Part shown: positions 1 through 8,116 of the stretch, piece by piece
Position numbering within the stretch: the stretch's first letter is position 1
Layout of the letters: each line of letters opens with the position of its first letter
DNA from: Betaproteobacteria bacterium
GTDB lineage: Bacteria; Pseudomonadota; Gammaproteobacteria; Burkholderiales; SG8-41
Direction: 5' to 3'
Length of the DNA: 44,741 nucleotides
NCBI GenBank assembly: GCA_947467315.1
Contig: CANIID010000007.1
Span: 1-44,741, forward strand
The notes under the pieces: model-generated
What the model saw: only the letters and a program-made list of their open reading frames with translations
Told to the model about the DNA's origin: nothing
The model's database searches: none
Program-made: the position numbers and the translations under genes

Positions 1-2
1 CT

Positions 3-119
3 TACGCGAAGGGGATCAAAATCTCTGACGAGGAACACGCCGCTCTTGCCATCGAGCGCGATGCGTTTCACGGCGAATGGAATTACCGCTTGCCGCCGCG
101 AATGATTGCGGCCGAATGA
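3..119 (+). pseudogene. ISAzo13-type transposase, C-terminal tail (cut by window edge)
   Basis: The open frame enters from the left edge and ends at TGA 117-119, giving 38 residues. It contains GIKISDEEHAAL followed by FHGEWNYRL. The pattern GxKxSDEExAAL...FHGEWNY is the conserved C-terminal end of ISAzo13-family (DDE_Tnp_ISAZ013) transposases, as I know the family. Only the tail is visible, so I cannot tell whether the upstream transposase is intact; the terminal inverted repeat could not be identified. The short distance to the next gene fragment suggests that the element's right end lies within about 120-150. Confidence 0.8.
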
Positions 120-144
120 ATCCGTTCATGTTATTATTGCTTGA

Positions 145-288
145 TTCCTTACCGAAAAATGGCAGCCGCACAGCTACAAGGTGAATCGCTTTTCGGAATG
201 GCATTTGGCGGACGGCATCCAGGTGCCGCCGAATATGCACATGCACCCCTCGCTGGCGATGGCAAAGTCGATCTCGGCAGCGGCGTGA
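145..288 (+). pseudogene. 3' fragment of an unrecognised gene next to the IS
   Basis: An open frame with no start codon of its own runs from a stop at 142-144 to TGA 286-288. It encodes about 47 residues including KVNRFSEWHLADGIQVPP and MHMHPSLAMAKS. It has ordinary coding character and ends 7 bases before the next gene's ATG, as the last part of an upstream operon gene would. I do not recognise the family. The likeliest reading is the C-terminal remainder of a gene interrupted by the ISAzo13-type element whose tail lies just upstream. A random open stretch is less likely given its codon use and tight spacing. Confidence 0.5.
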
Positions 289-295
289 AGAAAAC

Positions 296-1261
296 ATGAA
301 GAAACTATTTCACGCAGTCATCGTGGCGTGCGCCTGTGCACAGGCATCACTGGCGGTTGCACAAGCCTATCCGGCCCGTGCGATACGCATGGTGGTGGCG
401 CTCGCGCCCGGCGGCGGCACTGATGTCACTGGACGCATCGTGTCACAAAAGCTGGCGGAACAACTGGGCGTGCCGGTGGTGGTGGAAAATCGCCCCGGCG
501 CGGGCACCATCATCGGCACCGAGGTGGTGGCGAAATCCGCGCCCGACGGTTATACGCTGATGACTTCATCGCCGGAGTTGTCGATCAACCCCAGTCTGCA
601 AGCGAAACTGCCGTACGACACCGTAAAGGATTTTGTCGCCATCGCGCAGCTCACGACAGGGCAGTATTTTTTGTCCACGCATCCGAGCGTGCCGGTCAAA
701 AACGTCAAAGAGTTGATTGCATTGGCCAAGGCGAAAGTAGGGCGCGTCACCTACGGTTCGTCGGGCAACGGCAGCGCCAACCACCTCGGCGGGGTGTTGT
801 TTCAACACATGACAGGTACCACGCTGGTGCATGTGCCATACAAGAGTTCGGGGCAATCCTCGACGGCCTTGATGAGCGGTGAAATTGATTTACTGATCAG
901 TAGCACCAGCGCGGCGATCAACCCGATTAAAAGTGGACGCCTGCGCGGCATCGCAGTCACAGGTCCGAAGCGCTTGCCGCAGACGCCGGAAATCCCCACC
1001 GTATCCGAATCCGGCGTGCCAGGCTTCGAAGTCACCGGCTGGTACATGATGCTTGCCCCGGCGGGGGTGCCGCGCGACATCATTACCAGGCTCAACAGCG
1101 AAATTGTCAAGGCCGTGCATAGCCCTACGATCAAGGATCGCTTCGCCGCTCTGGGCACCGAACCCGTGGGCAATTCGCCGGAAGCGTGCGGTGAGTTTTT
1201 GCGCGCGGAAATTGCAAAGTGGACGAAGGTGGTGCGGGCGGCGGGGGCGAAGGCGGATTAG
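296..1261 (+). CDS. Bug (TctC-type) tripartite tricarboxylate receptor
   Basis: This is a periplasmic solute-binding protein of the Bug family (PF03401), 321 residues, the usual length. A Sec signal peptide (MKKLFHAVIVACACA..., cleavage near AVAQA-YPARAI) precedes mature YPARAIRMVVALAPGGGTD, the family's first ligand-binding loop. NRPGAGTIIGTEVVAKSAPD is the second conserved block, and HVPYKSSG and the C-terminal EIAKWTKVVRAAG are family landmarks. Bug proteins bind a small carboxylate between two lobes and pass it to TctAB transporters. No TctAB genes are adjacent, so this is an orphan receptor with unknown ligand. The ATG is 7 bases after the stop of the gene fragment upstream. Confidence 0.95.
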   Translation: MKKLFHAVIVACACAQASLAVAQAYPARAIRMVVALAPGGGTDVTGRIVSQKLAEQLGVPVVVENRPGAGTIIGTEVVAKSAPDGYTLMTSSPELSINPSLQAKLPYDTVKDFVAIAQLTTGQYFLSTHPSVPVKNVKELIALAKAKVGRVTYGSSGNGSANHLGGVLFQHMTGTTLVHVPYKSSGQSSTALMSGEIDLLISSTSAAINPIKSGRLRGIAVTGPKRLPQTPEIPTVSESGVPGFEVTGWYMMLAPAGVPRDIITRLNSEIVKAVHSPTIKDRFAALGTEPVGNSPEACGEFLRAEIAKWTKVVRAAGAKAD

Positions 1262-1369
1262 TCGTGGCTGAGAGCGGCTATCAATAGACGCAACACCCGC
1301 CGAACGATTCCACCCATCCGTTGCGTCGACCGTTTGAATCGGGCACAGATCAGCGTTCGTAGGCGGTAA

Positions 1370-1387
1370 TAGGTATACCGTTTTAAA
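1370..1387 (+). repeat. degenerate copy of the AT-rich border element
   Basis: The sequence TAGGTATACCGTTTTAAA matches 14 of 18 positions of the consensus TAAGTATATGTTTTTAAA found elsewhere in the window. It lies in the 218-base gap before the second Bug gene. It overlaps a GGTATACC palindrome (1372-1379). It is the weakest copy and may be coincidental. Confidence 0.3.
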
Positions 1388-1479
1388 ATCTGTTTGTCCG
1401 CCATACACACGCAACCGAGCCGCACATTGTTCCGGCTATCAGACCGGAACTTCAGCGCCTATCCTGGGTAATAACTGCC

Positions 1480-2460
1480 ATGTTGAAAGCCGCTTTTTCC
1501 ACAGTGCTGATGAGCGCCGCCTTCAATTTGGCGGCGGCGCAGTCTTATCCCGTCAAGCCCATCCGTTTGATTTTTCCGCTCAATCCCGGCTCGTCAAGCA
1601 ATGACATTCTCGGGCGCGCGCTCGCACAGCGGCTGTCGGACGCGCTGGGCCAATCGCTCGTCGCGGATTACCGACCGGGTGCCGCGGGGGCGTTGGGAGC
1701 TGGTATCGCCGCGAAGTCGGCGCCGGACGGCTATACCTTGCTCATTGGCTACACCAGTTCAATCATGATCAGTCCAACGCTGCTAGCGAGTGGAGGGGGA
1801 GGGGGCATGGGCTTCAACCCGGTTACCGACCTCGCGCCGATTTCACGCTTCGCAGTGGTCCCCTATATCGCGGTGGTGCATCCTTCAGTACCGGCAACCG
1901 ATCTCGCGTCGCTGGTTGCCCTCGCCAAGCGGCGGCCGGGGCAGCTCAATTTTGCATCCGCCGGCACGGGCGGCCTGCCGCATCTGGCCGCGGAATTATT
2001 CAAGCTGAGCACCGGCATCGACATTGTGCATGTGCCCTACCGAAGCGCGGCGACAGCCCACACCGATTTGCTCGGCGGCCACGTGCAGATGGAATTCACC
2101 GGCATCAGTGGCGTGGCGCCCTCCATCAAAGCCGGCAGATTGCGCGCGCTGGCGGTCACCACGGCGCGACGGTCGGCGTTATTGCCCGACGTGGTGACGG
2201 CCGGCGAAGCCGGTTTTCCGGCGCTGGATGTGAGTTCCAGCCTCGGCCTGCTGGCCCCCGCCAATACACCGTCGCCCGTCGTGCGCCGCCTGCATGACGA
2301 GATTGCCAATATCGTCAACAGCGCTGACATGAAAAGCTTCATCCTCCGGCAAGGCGCGGAGCCAGCGCTGATGGATACTGCGGGGTTCGACGCCCATATC
2401 AAGGCAGAGATTTCGAAATGGGCGCGCGTTATCAAGGCCACGGGCGTCAAACCGGATTAG
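1480..2460 (+). CDS. Bug (TctC-type) tripartite tricarboxylate receptor
   Basis: A 326-residue exported receptor. The signal peptide ends at AAAQS-YPVKPIRLIFPLNPGSSS. The second ligand block reads YRPGAAGALGAGIAAKSAPD. HVPYRSAATAH and the C-terminal EISKWARVIKATGVKPD complete the family pattern. Compared with its neighbour it carries a glycine-rich insertion (SGGGGGMGF, encoded near 1790-1810) just before the NPVTDLAPISR segment. It ends 26 bases before the selenoprotein gene, close enough to be co-transcribed with it. Ligand unknown. Confidence 0.95.
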   Translation: MLKAAFSTVLMSAAFNLAAAQSYPVKPIRLIFPLNPGSSSNDILGRALAQRLSDALGQSLVADYRPGAAGALGAGIAAKSAPDGYTLLIGYTSSIMISPTLLASGGGGGMGFNPVTDLAPISRFAVVPYIAVVHPSVPATDLASLVALAKRRPGQLNFASAGTGGLPHLAAELFKLSTGIDIVHVPYRSAATAHTDLLGGHVQMEFTGISGVAPSIKAGRLRALAVTTARRSALLPDVVTAGEAGFPALDVSSSLGLLAPANTPSPVVRRLHDEIANIVNSADMKSFILRQGAEPALMDTAGFDAHIKAEISKWARVIKATGVKPD

Positions 2461-2486
2461 GAAATAATTCAATGGAGAATGCAACT

Positions 2487-4178
2487 ATGTCCCAATATGA
2501 AGTCGTCTACCCGCTGGGCAGGCGTGTGCGGCAGACGCGGGTGCGCGCGGTACGTCCGCTTTCGCTGGATGGCGTGACCATTGGAGAGCTTTCCAATGGC
2601 AAATTCGACAGCGGATTTGTGTTCGAGTCGATCGAGAAATCGATTCTGAAGCGCATTCCGACTGCGAAGTTTGTATCGCACGCGAAATTTGGCGATACCT
2701 ACGGGCCGCAAGAGTCCGAGGTGATTCGTGATCTGCCGGACAAGCTCAAGCGACATGGCGTGAATGTCGTCATTTCAGGCATGGCGGGTTGAGGGAGTTG
2801 CACCGCCGCGAGTTCGCGTGCCAGTGTAGCTGCCGAAAATGCCGGCGTACCCACAGTCACGATCGCCATCGATAACGGCTTTACGAAATCCGTCAAGGCC
2901 ATCGGCAAACAGGCCGGTGTCGATCTGCGCGTGGCGACGTATCCTGGCGTAATTTCCACCCATGAACGCAACACCATAGCCCGGAACATCGAGGCCAGCC
3001 TCGTGGATCAAATCGTGCGGCAGTTGACGTCGGCGGATAGCGCGGGCGACAGTGTGGCGGACGATGCAGACCCCGACTGTCGCGACATCGCGTTCACCGG
3101 CACCTTCGAAGCGGTTAATGAATACTTCCAGCGCCAGCAATGGAGCGACGGCCTGCCCATCGTGCCGCCGACGCTGGAAAAGATCGACACGTTTCTGCAA
3201 TTCACGGATCGCGCGGCGGATGACGTGTTGGGCATACTGCATCCCAGCCTTGCGGCAGCCTCGGTGTGGAACGTGGCGGTGATCGGCGTGATGGCCGGAT
3301 GCCGCCCGCAGTACATGCCCGTGTTGCTCGCCATCGCGGAGGCCATGGCGGATCCCGAGTACGGTCTCAAGCACGGCGGCAGCACGCCGGGCTGGGAAGC
3401 GCTGATCATCGTCAATGGCCCGATTCGCGACCAGATCGGATTGGATCACGGACAAGGCGCCCAGCGTCCAGGCAATCAGGCGAATACCAGCATTGGACGC
3501 TTTTACCGGCTGTTCGCGCGAAACGTGCCGCGATTTCTGCCGGGATCAACCGACATGGCAACCTTTGGTCAAATGTTCAGGGCCGTCCTTGCGGAAGACG
3601 AGCCGGCCTGTGCTGACATGGGGTGGGCGCCGTTGCATGTGACACGCGGATTTAAGCCCGAGGACAGCGTGGTAACCCTTACCTCGGTGCGGACAACGAG
3701 CGACCCATTTACCACTGCAGGCGAATCCGCGGAGCGGCACCTCGACTACATCGTTGACTGGGTAAAGCGCATGATCGAGCCGTATCAAAGCTCGCGCGGC
3801 TACGTGGAGACACACGTCTTGCAGCTCACCCCTGTCATTGCCGCGTTACTGGCCAAGGCCGGCTATACGAAACAGGACGTTGCCAACTATCTGACCAAGC
3901 ACGCCGTCGTTCCCGCGCATTACTACGAATGGAGCATGATGCAGGCCGACCATCATCCGCCCGGCGCCACACTCGCCGGCCTGGTCGAAAAGGGCGAGCT
4001 GCCGAAGGCGTGGCATCTTTCCGATGACCCCAACCGCATGGTGCCGCTGTTGTTGCCGCAGACGCAATGGCTGATCGTCGTTGCGGGCGACCCCTTGCGG
4101 AACCGATCCTGCATTTACCGGCAAAATTTCAAGCAAGGCTACGCCACGAGCAAGCAGGTGCAATTACCCGCACATTGA
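2487..4178 (+). CDS. UGSC-family selenoprotein (TGA 2790-2792 read as selenocysteine)
   Basis: Two consecutive open frames (to 2792 and on to 4178) are in the same phase with only one TGA between them. Read through, the junction is VISGMAG-U-GSCTAAS, the exact U-G-S-C signature of UGSC-family (seleno)proteins, placing Sec at residue 102 and Cys at 105, a UxxC redox-type pair. There are no other stops, so the product is about 563 residues. Residues 1-190 form the UGSC domain (AVRPLSLDGVTIG, VPTVTIAIDNGF, HERNTIARNIEASLVDQ). Residues from about 200 form a second domain beginning with NEYFQRQQWSDGLPIVPPT. A candidate SECIS hairpin follows the TGA directly. ATG 2487 was chosen because GGAG (2474-2477) sits 9 bases upstream; ATG 2472 is possible. 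The biochemical role is not established; selenocysteine genes are not in this window. Confidence 0.87.
2793..2821 (+). promoter_or_regulatory. candidate bacterial SECIS hairpin for Sec insertion
   Basis: Immediately after the TGA the RNA can fold with GCAC (2800-2803) pairing GTGC (2818-2821) and GCG (2808-2810) pairing CGC (2815-2817), with a 4-base bulge (2804-2807) and the apical loop AGTT (2811-2814). The loop begins 18 bases past the UGA and contains a GU. In E. coli fdhF the SelB-binding loop with its GU is at nearly the same distance. This was folded by eye, without energy calculation. Confidence 0.6.
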
Positions 4179-4486
4179 GCAATGGACGCGTTAGCGAAGG
4201 CGGCACTGCCGAGGCCGCGTCCTCGGACATGTTGTGGTCCGCTTTCGGACGTCAACTGGGCATTGATGCAGGGATCTCCGTTGGCGGCTCCGCGGCCTTA
4301 TGTGGAGATTCGCATAACGCCGACAAGCCGAATATCACAGCGAACTGCGAACAGCGTCTTCACTGCAGATAGCTGCTTTTTATGACTACGAAGGTTGAGC
4401 GGCCCGACAACACCGCGCTTCACTCAACTTGAAATCAAGCAGCGGTTGTCGTTAGCAACTCAGTCGGGCAGCGACGCTGTCCTTTG
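4179..4486. other. 308-base gap without a supported gene
   Basis: Short open frames exist here but have no family resemblance, no ribosome-binding site and overlap both neighbours' ends. The genes on either side converge, so a terminator is expected. I saw no strong hairpin with a T-run. Nothing else was recognised. Confidence 0.5.
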
Positions 4487-5269
4487 TTAACCCAACGCCG
4501 AGTTAAAAGCCCCGCCGTCCAGCAGCAAGTTCTGCCCGACGATGAACCCCGACGATGCCGCGCACAGAAACGCGCACGCCTCGCCGAATTCAAACGGATT
4601 GCCGGGCCGTCCTGTCGGCGAGTTCTTGAAATGTTCGGCGATGAACTCGTCCACGGGCACGCCGGCTTTTTTTGCGGCGTCCATGCGGCCTGAGCGCAGG
4701 CGGTCGGTGAGGAACGGGCCGGGCAGCAGGCCGTTGATCGTTACATTATGTCGCGCGACCTGCCGAGCGAGTCCGCCGACGAAGCCGGTGAGTCCGGCGC
4801 GCGCGCCGTTGGACATGCCGAGTTCCGCTATCGGCGACTTCACCGAGCTGGAGGTGATGTTGACGATGCGGCCGAATTTGCGCGCGACCATGCCATCGAC
4901 CACGGCTTTGATGAGCATGATGGGGGTGACCATATTGCCGTTCACCGCTTTCATCCAGTCGGCTTCGTTCCACTCGCGAAAATCGCCGCGCGGCGGGCCG
5001 CCGGCATTATTCACCAGGATGTCCGGGTTGGGGCAGGCGGCCAGCACTTGCGCGCGGCCTTCCGGCGTGGTGATGTCGCAGGCCACGGCGGTGACGGCGC
5101 GCCCGGTCGCCGCGCGAATGTCGGCGGCGGTGGCTTCGAGTTCGCTCGCGGTGCGCGAATTGATCACGAGGTCAACGCCGTTCTTCGCCAGCGCCATCGC
5201 ACACGCGCGCCCCAGCCCTTTGCTGGCGGCGCAGACGATGGCCTTTTTGTCCTTGATGCCTAAATCCAT
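4487..5269 (-). CDS. short-chain dehydrogenase/reductase with altered catalytic motif
   Basis: A 260-residue classical-size SDR. The N-terminal Rossmann motif is AASKGLGRACAMALAKNG, NNAGG is at about residues 90-94, and the end reads GQNLLLDGGAFNSALG. The usual YxxxK catalytic pair is absent: after NITSSSVKSPIAELG the sequence is MSNGARAGLTGF, so Ser and Arg occupy the approximate Tyr and Lys positions. A related group of FabG-like SDRs shares this SNxxR-type sequence, so it is probably a genuine subfamily trait. It is the last gene of a minus-strand cluster, 31 bases after the molybdopterin subunit gene. The substrate cannot be inferred. Confidence 0.9.
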   Translation of the reverse strand: MDLGIKDKKAIVCAASKGLGRACAMALAKNGVDLVINSRTASELEATAADIRAATGRAVTAVACDITTPEGRAQVLAACPNPDILVNNAGGPPRGDFREWNEADWMKAVNGNMVTPIMLIKAVVDGMVARKFGRIVNITSSSVKSPIAELGMSNGARAGLTGFVGGLARQVARHNVTINGLLPGPFLTDRLRSGRMDAAKKAGVPVDEFIAEHFKNSPTGRPGNPFEFGEACAFLCAASSGFIVGQNLLLDGGAFNSALG

Positions 5270-5300
5270 GATTGCAGTCCTTAATGGTCGGTGGTTAGGG

Positions 5301-7565
5301 TTACGCCCGCGCTAACGCTTCGCGCATGCGTTGCGGCGTAATCGGCACTTTGCGCATGCGAATACCGGTGGCGTCGAAGATCGCATTGGCAATCGCGGCC
5401 GGCACGGTGCGATGCGAGGGTTCGCCCGCGCCTTGCGGCGACATTTCCGGGCGGTCAATCAGCGCGATCTCGATGCTCTCCGGCGTATCCGCTAATTCGA
5501 GAATGGGGTAGGTCGCCCAATCTACGCTAAGCACTTGATTTTGATCGAATTTTACTTCCTCCAACAACGTGCGTGAGATGGCCTGCACGATGTTGCCTTC
5601 GATCACGGTGAGGATGGTGCCAGGGTTGATGATCTGGCCGCAGTCGTGCGCGCACCAAAATTTTTTCGCCCACACGCGGCCGGTTTTGCGCTCGACTTCG
5701 ACTTCGGCGACGAGCGCCACTACGGTGCCGTTGCGTTCGGTGTAGGCAAAGCCGCGCCCGCGCATCAGGTTGCCTTTGCCGCGGCTGCCGCGTTCATTGG
5801 ATTTCCAGTTCGCTTTTTGCGCGGCGGCTTTGATTACCGCCACGTCGCGTTCGCGCGTCAGGTACTTCAAACGAAACGCCACCGGATCGGCGTTGGCGGC
5901 AGCAGCCACTTCATCGATAAACGATTCGCTGGCGAAATGCGTTTCGGGGCCGAGCGGATCGCGAAAATGCCCGGTACGCAGCGGCGAGCCGCGTTCGAGC
6001 ATCGCGGGGATGGTCTCCCAGCCGCAGCGCTTGTTTTCAAAGGTGTAGGCCTCGGCGGGTATCTGAAAGATCAGCGTACCCTTGGGCGCAAAGCGCGTGA
6101 ACTGGCCAGCGAGCGTGTCTTTCGGGTCGGCCTCGGTGGTTGCCACATCCTGCCGCGTAAAACCTTTGGCAAAAAAGTCATAGGCCGCCACGTTGCCGGC
6201 CGCGTCCAGCGCGGCGCGACCACGGTAGACCCCGGCGGGGCCTTTCGGATCCCACGCCGTCGCGTCGTGGCGCATGTATTGCAGGCGCACCGGTTTGCCG
6301 ATGGCTTTGGAAATCAGCGCCGCGTCAGCGGCGCAGTCGCCCGCTTCGTTGCGGCCATACGAGCCGGGGCCGGGCACCCAGGTCGAGCGCATTTTTTCGA
6401 GGGGAATGCCGGTGATGCGCGCGCAGCCCGAGCGCCCGTAATGCGGTTTTTGCGAGCCGGTCCATAGGCGCGGCGTGTCGCCATTCATATCCGCGATGGC
6501 GCACGCCGGGCCCATGCTGGCATGCGATTGCAGCGGCCATTCGTACTCGGCCACAATGGTTTTGGCGGCGGTCTTGAATGCCTCATCGACATCACCGCGA
6601 TTCACCGGCGTTTCTTTTTTGGTGAAGGATGCCTTGCGGATGTAATCGTGCAGCGTCGCCATCGGCGGAAACGGATTGCATTGCGGCGACCATTTCACCT
6701 TGAGCGCTTCCGAGGCGCGCACCGCATCCCATTCCTTGTCCGCAACCACGGCAAGGAAATTTTGCTCGCGCACCACGCGCGCGCTCGCGATATGCTTGAT
6801 CGAGTTTTCGTCCACTGCCACCAGCGCGCAGCCCGCGTTCAGCGGACGTACCACGCGTGCGTGCACCATGCCCGGCACCGTGATGTCGGTAATGAATTTC
6901 TGCCGCCCCATGACTTTTTCAGTGATGACGGCCTGCGGGAACGGCTTACCGACAACCTTGTATTCCGACGGTTTTTTAAGCGTGGCCTTGCCCTGCACCT
7001 TGAGCGGATTGCCGTACTGCTTGTTCCATTCGAGCTTGTGATGGAAATACTGGCCGCCGATCAGATCGCTATAGGTGATGCGCTGCGAACCTGACATCAC
7101 TACACCGTTCTCCACGCGCAGTTGATCCGCAGCTACGCCCAGCTTCTGCGCCGCGCGCTCGACCAGCACACGTCGCGCCTCGGCGGCGGCATTGCGCAAC
7201 GCCATGCCGCCCATCTGCAAACCGGTGCTGCCCGACGCGCCGCCCTGGTTGCAGGTGAGCGCAGTGTCGCCCATGATGACGTTCACGCGCTCGAAGGCGA
7301 GATCGAGTTCTTCCGCCACGATCTGCTGCACGGCGACATCGACGCCTTGGCCCATGTCCATCTTGCCGAAGTAGGCGGTGGCATTGCCGTTGGGCAATAT
7401 CGCGATCCACGAATCGAGTTCGTCGGGCAATAAAGGCGGCTTGCCGCTGGGCGATTGAGACAACGCGGATTCGATCGAGCCGGGCAGGGCGATGCTGATG
7501 ACCAGCGCACCGGTGGTTTTGAAAAAATCGCGGCGGGCAATGTTGGAAATCTCATTCATGTTCAT
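5301..7565 (-). CDS. xanthine dehydrogenase family molybdopterin-binding subunit (IorB-like)
   Basis: A 754-residue large subunit of a two-component molybdenum hydroxylase resembling isoquinoline 1-oxidoreductase beta subunit. A twin-arginine signal (NIARRDFFKTTGALV, residues 7-21) indicates export as a folded cofactor-containing enzyme. GKMDMGQGVDVAVQQIVAEE and NQGGASGSTGLQMGG match the family's cofactor-binding segments, and QGAGEPSHRTVPAAIANA near the end holds the conserved active-site Glu. The start is supported by AAGGAG 8 bases upstream. The 2Fe-2S partner is 12 bases upstream. No FAD subunit is present, so electrons probably pass to a periplasmic or membrane acceptor (inference). The substrate is likely an N-heterocycle or aldehyde but is not determined. 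Confidence 0.93.
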   Translation of the reverse strand: MNMNEISNIARRDFFKTTGALVISIALPGSIESALSQSPSGKPPLLPDELDSWIAILPNGNATAYFGKMDMGQGVDVAVQQIVAEELDLAFERVNVIMGDTALTCNQGGASGSTGLQMGGMALRNAAAEARRVLVERAAQKLGVAADQLRVENGVVMSGSQRITYSDLIGGQYFHHKLEWNKQYGNPLKVQGKATLKKPSEYKVVGKPFPQAVITEKVMGRQKFITDITVPGMVHARVVRPLNAGCALVAVDENSIKHIASARVVREQNFLAVVADKEWDAVRASEALKVKWSPQCNPFPPMATLHDYIRKASFTKKETPVNRGDVDEAFKTAAKTIVAEYEWPLQSHASMGPACAIADMNGDTPRLWTGSQKPHYGRSGCARITGIPLEKMRSTWVPGPGSYGRNEAGDCAADAALISKAIGKPVRLQYMRHDATAWDPKGPAGVYRGRAALDAAGNVAAYDFFAKGFTRQDVATTEADPKDTLAGQFTRFAPKGTLIFQIPAEAYTFENKRCGWETIPAMLERGSPLRTGHFRDPLGPETHFASESFIDEVAAAANADPVAFRLKYLTRERDVAVIKAAAQKANWKSNERGSRGKGNLMRGRGFAYTERNGTVVALVAEVEVERKTGRVWAKKFWCAHDCGQIINPGTILTVIEGNIVQAISRTLLEEVKFDQNQVLSVDWATYPILELADTPESIEIALIDRPEMSPQGAGEPSHRTVPAAIANAIFDATGIRMRKVPITPQRMREALARA

Positions 7566-7577
7566 GATGGTCTCTCC

Positions 7578-8048
7578 TTATGCCGATAGGGTTTGTGCAG
7601 CCCGCTTGATCGCGCGCATGATCGCCATATGCGTGCCGCAGCGGCATTTGATGCCGGTCATCGCCTGCCGTATCTGCGCATCGGTGGGCTTGGGATTATT
7701 TCTCAGAAACGCCGCGGCTGTCATCAGCCAACCCGACAGGCAAAAGCCGCACTGCGGCACACCTTCGTCGATGTAGGCTTGTTGTAACGGATGGGGTTTC
7801 TCAGCCGTGCCCAAGCCCGCCAGCGTGGTGACACGCTTGCCCTTGATGAGACTCACCGGCGTGACGCAGGAGCGCATCGGCGCGCCATCGACATGCACCG
7901 TGCAGGCGCCGCATTGCGCCTTGCCGCAACCGAACTTGGGATTGGTTAAGCCAAGCTCCGAACGTAAGGCATACAACAGTGGCATTGCCGGTTCGGCTTC
8001 CACTGCGACGGATTTGCCATCAACAACGAAACTGAATTTCTCGGCCAT
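7578..8048 (-). CDS. (2Fe-2S)-binding subunit of molybdenum hydroxylase (IorA-like)
   Basis: A 156-residue small subunit with two 2Fe-2S clusters. The plant-type ferredoxin cluster uses Cys 41, 46, 49 and 61 (GCGKAQCGACTVHVDG...C). The second cluster uses Cys 100, 103, 135 and 137 (PQCGFCLSGWLM and KCRCGTHMAI). It transfers electrons from the molybdopterin subunit encoded 12 bases downstream. It lacks a signal peptide, and in this family it is thought to be carried across by its Tat-tagged partner. A copy of the AT-rich border element (8080-8097) lies upstream in the same orientation. Confidence 0.95.
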   Translation of the reverse strand: MAEKFSFVVDGKSVAVEAEPAMPLLYALRSELGLTNPKFGCGKAQCGACTVHVDGAPMRSCVTPVSLIKGKRVTTLAGLGTAEKPHPLQQAYIDEGVPQCGFCLSGWLMTAAAFLRNNPKPTDAQIRQAMTGIKCRCGTHMAIMRAIKRAAQTLSA

Positions 8049-8079
8049 GATGCCTCCAGTGGGGACCCATAAAAATTAC

Positions 8080-8097
8080 TTTAAAAACATATGCCTA
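8080..8097 (-). repeat. AT-rich border element, copy 1
   Basis: On the minus strand it reads TAGGCATATGTTTTTAAA, 16 of 18 to the consensus. It lies in the 68-base gap between the CoxG-like gene and the 2Fe-2S subunit gene, 31 bases before the latter's start and in the same direction. Confidence 0.7.
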
Positions 8098-8116
8098 TGT
8101 TATTTTCCTGAATGAC

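Noticed and set aside
1287-1327. Inverted repeat GACGCAAC/GTTGCGTC as terminator of the first Bug gene
   Set aside because: The arms are only 8 bases with a 25-base loop and no T-run, so I did not annotate it.
2790-2792. Nonsense mutation or two separate genes at the TGA
   Set aside because: The frame is intact for more than 460 codons beyond it, the flanking residues spell the UGSC signature and a SECIS-like hairpin follows. A random stop would not fall exactly on that residue.
4182-4385. Small open frames after the selenoprotein gene
   Set aside because: There is no ribosome-binding site, no family pattern, and two overlapping frames of similar quality, so chance is the simplest explanation.
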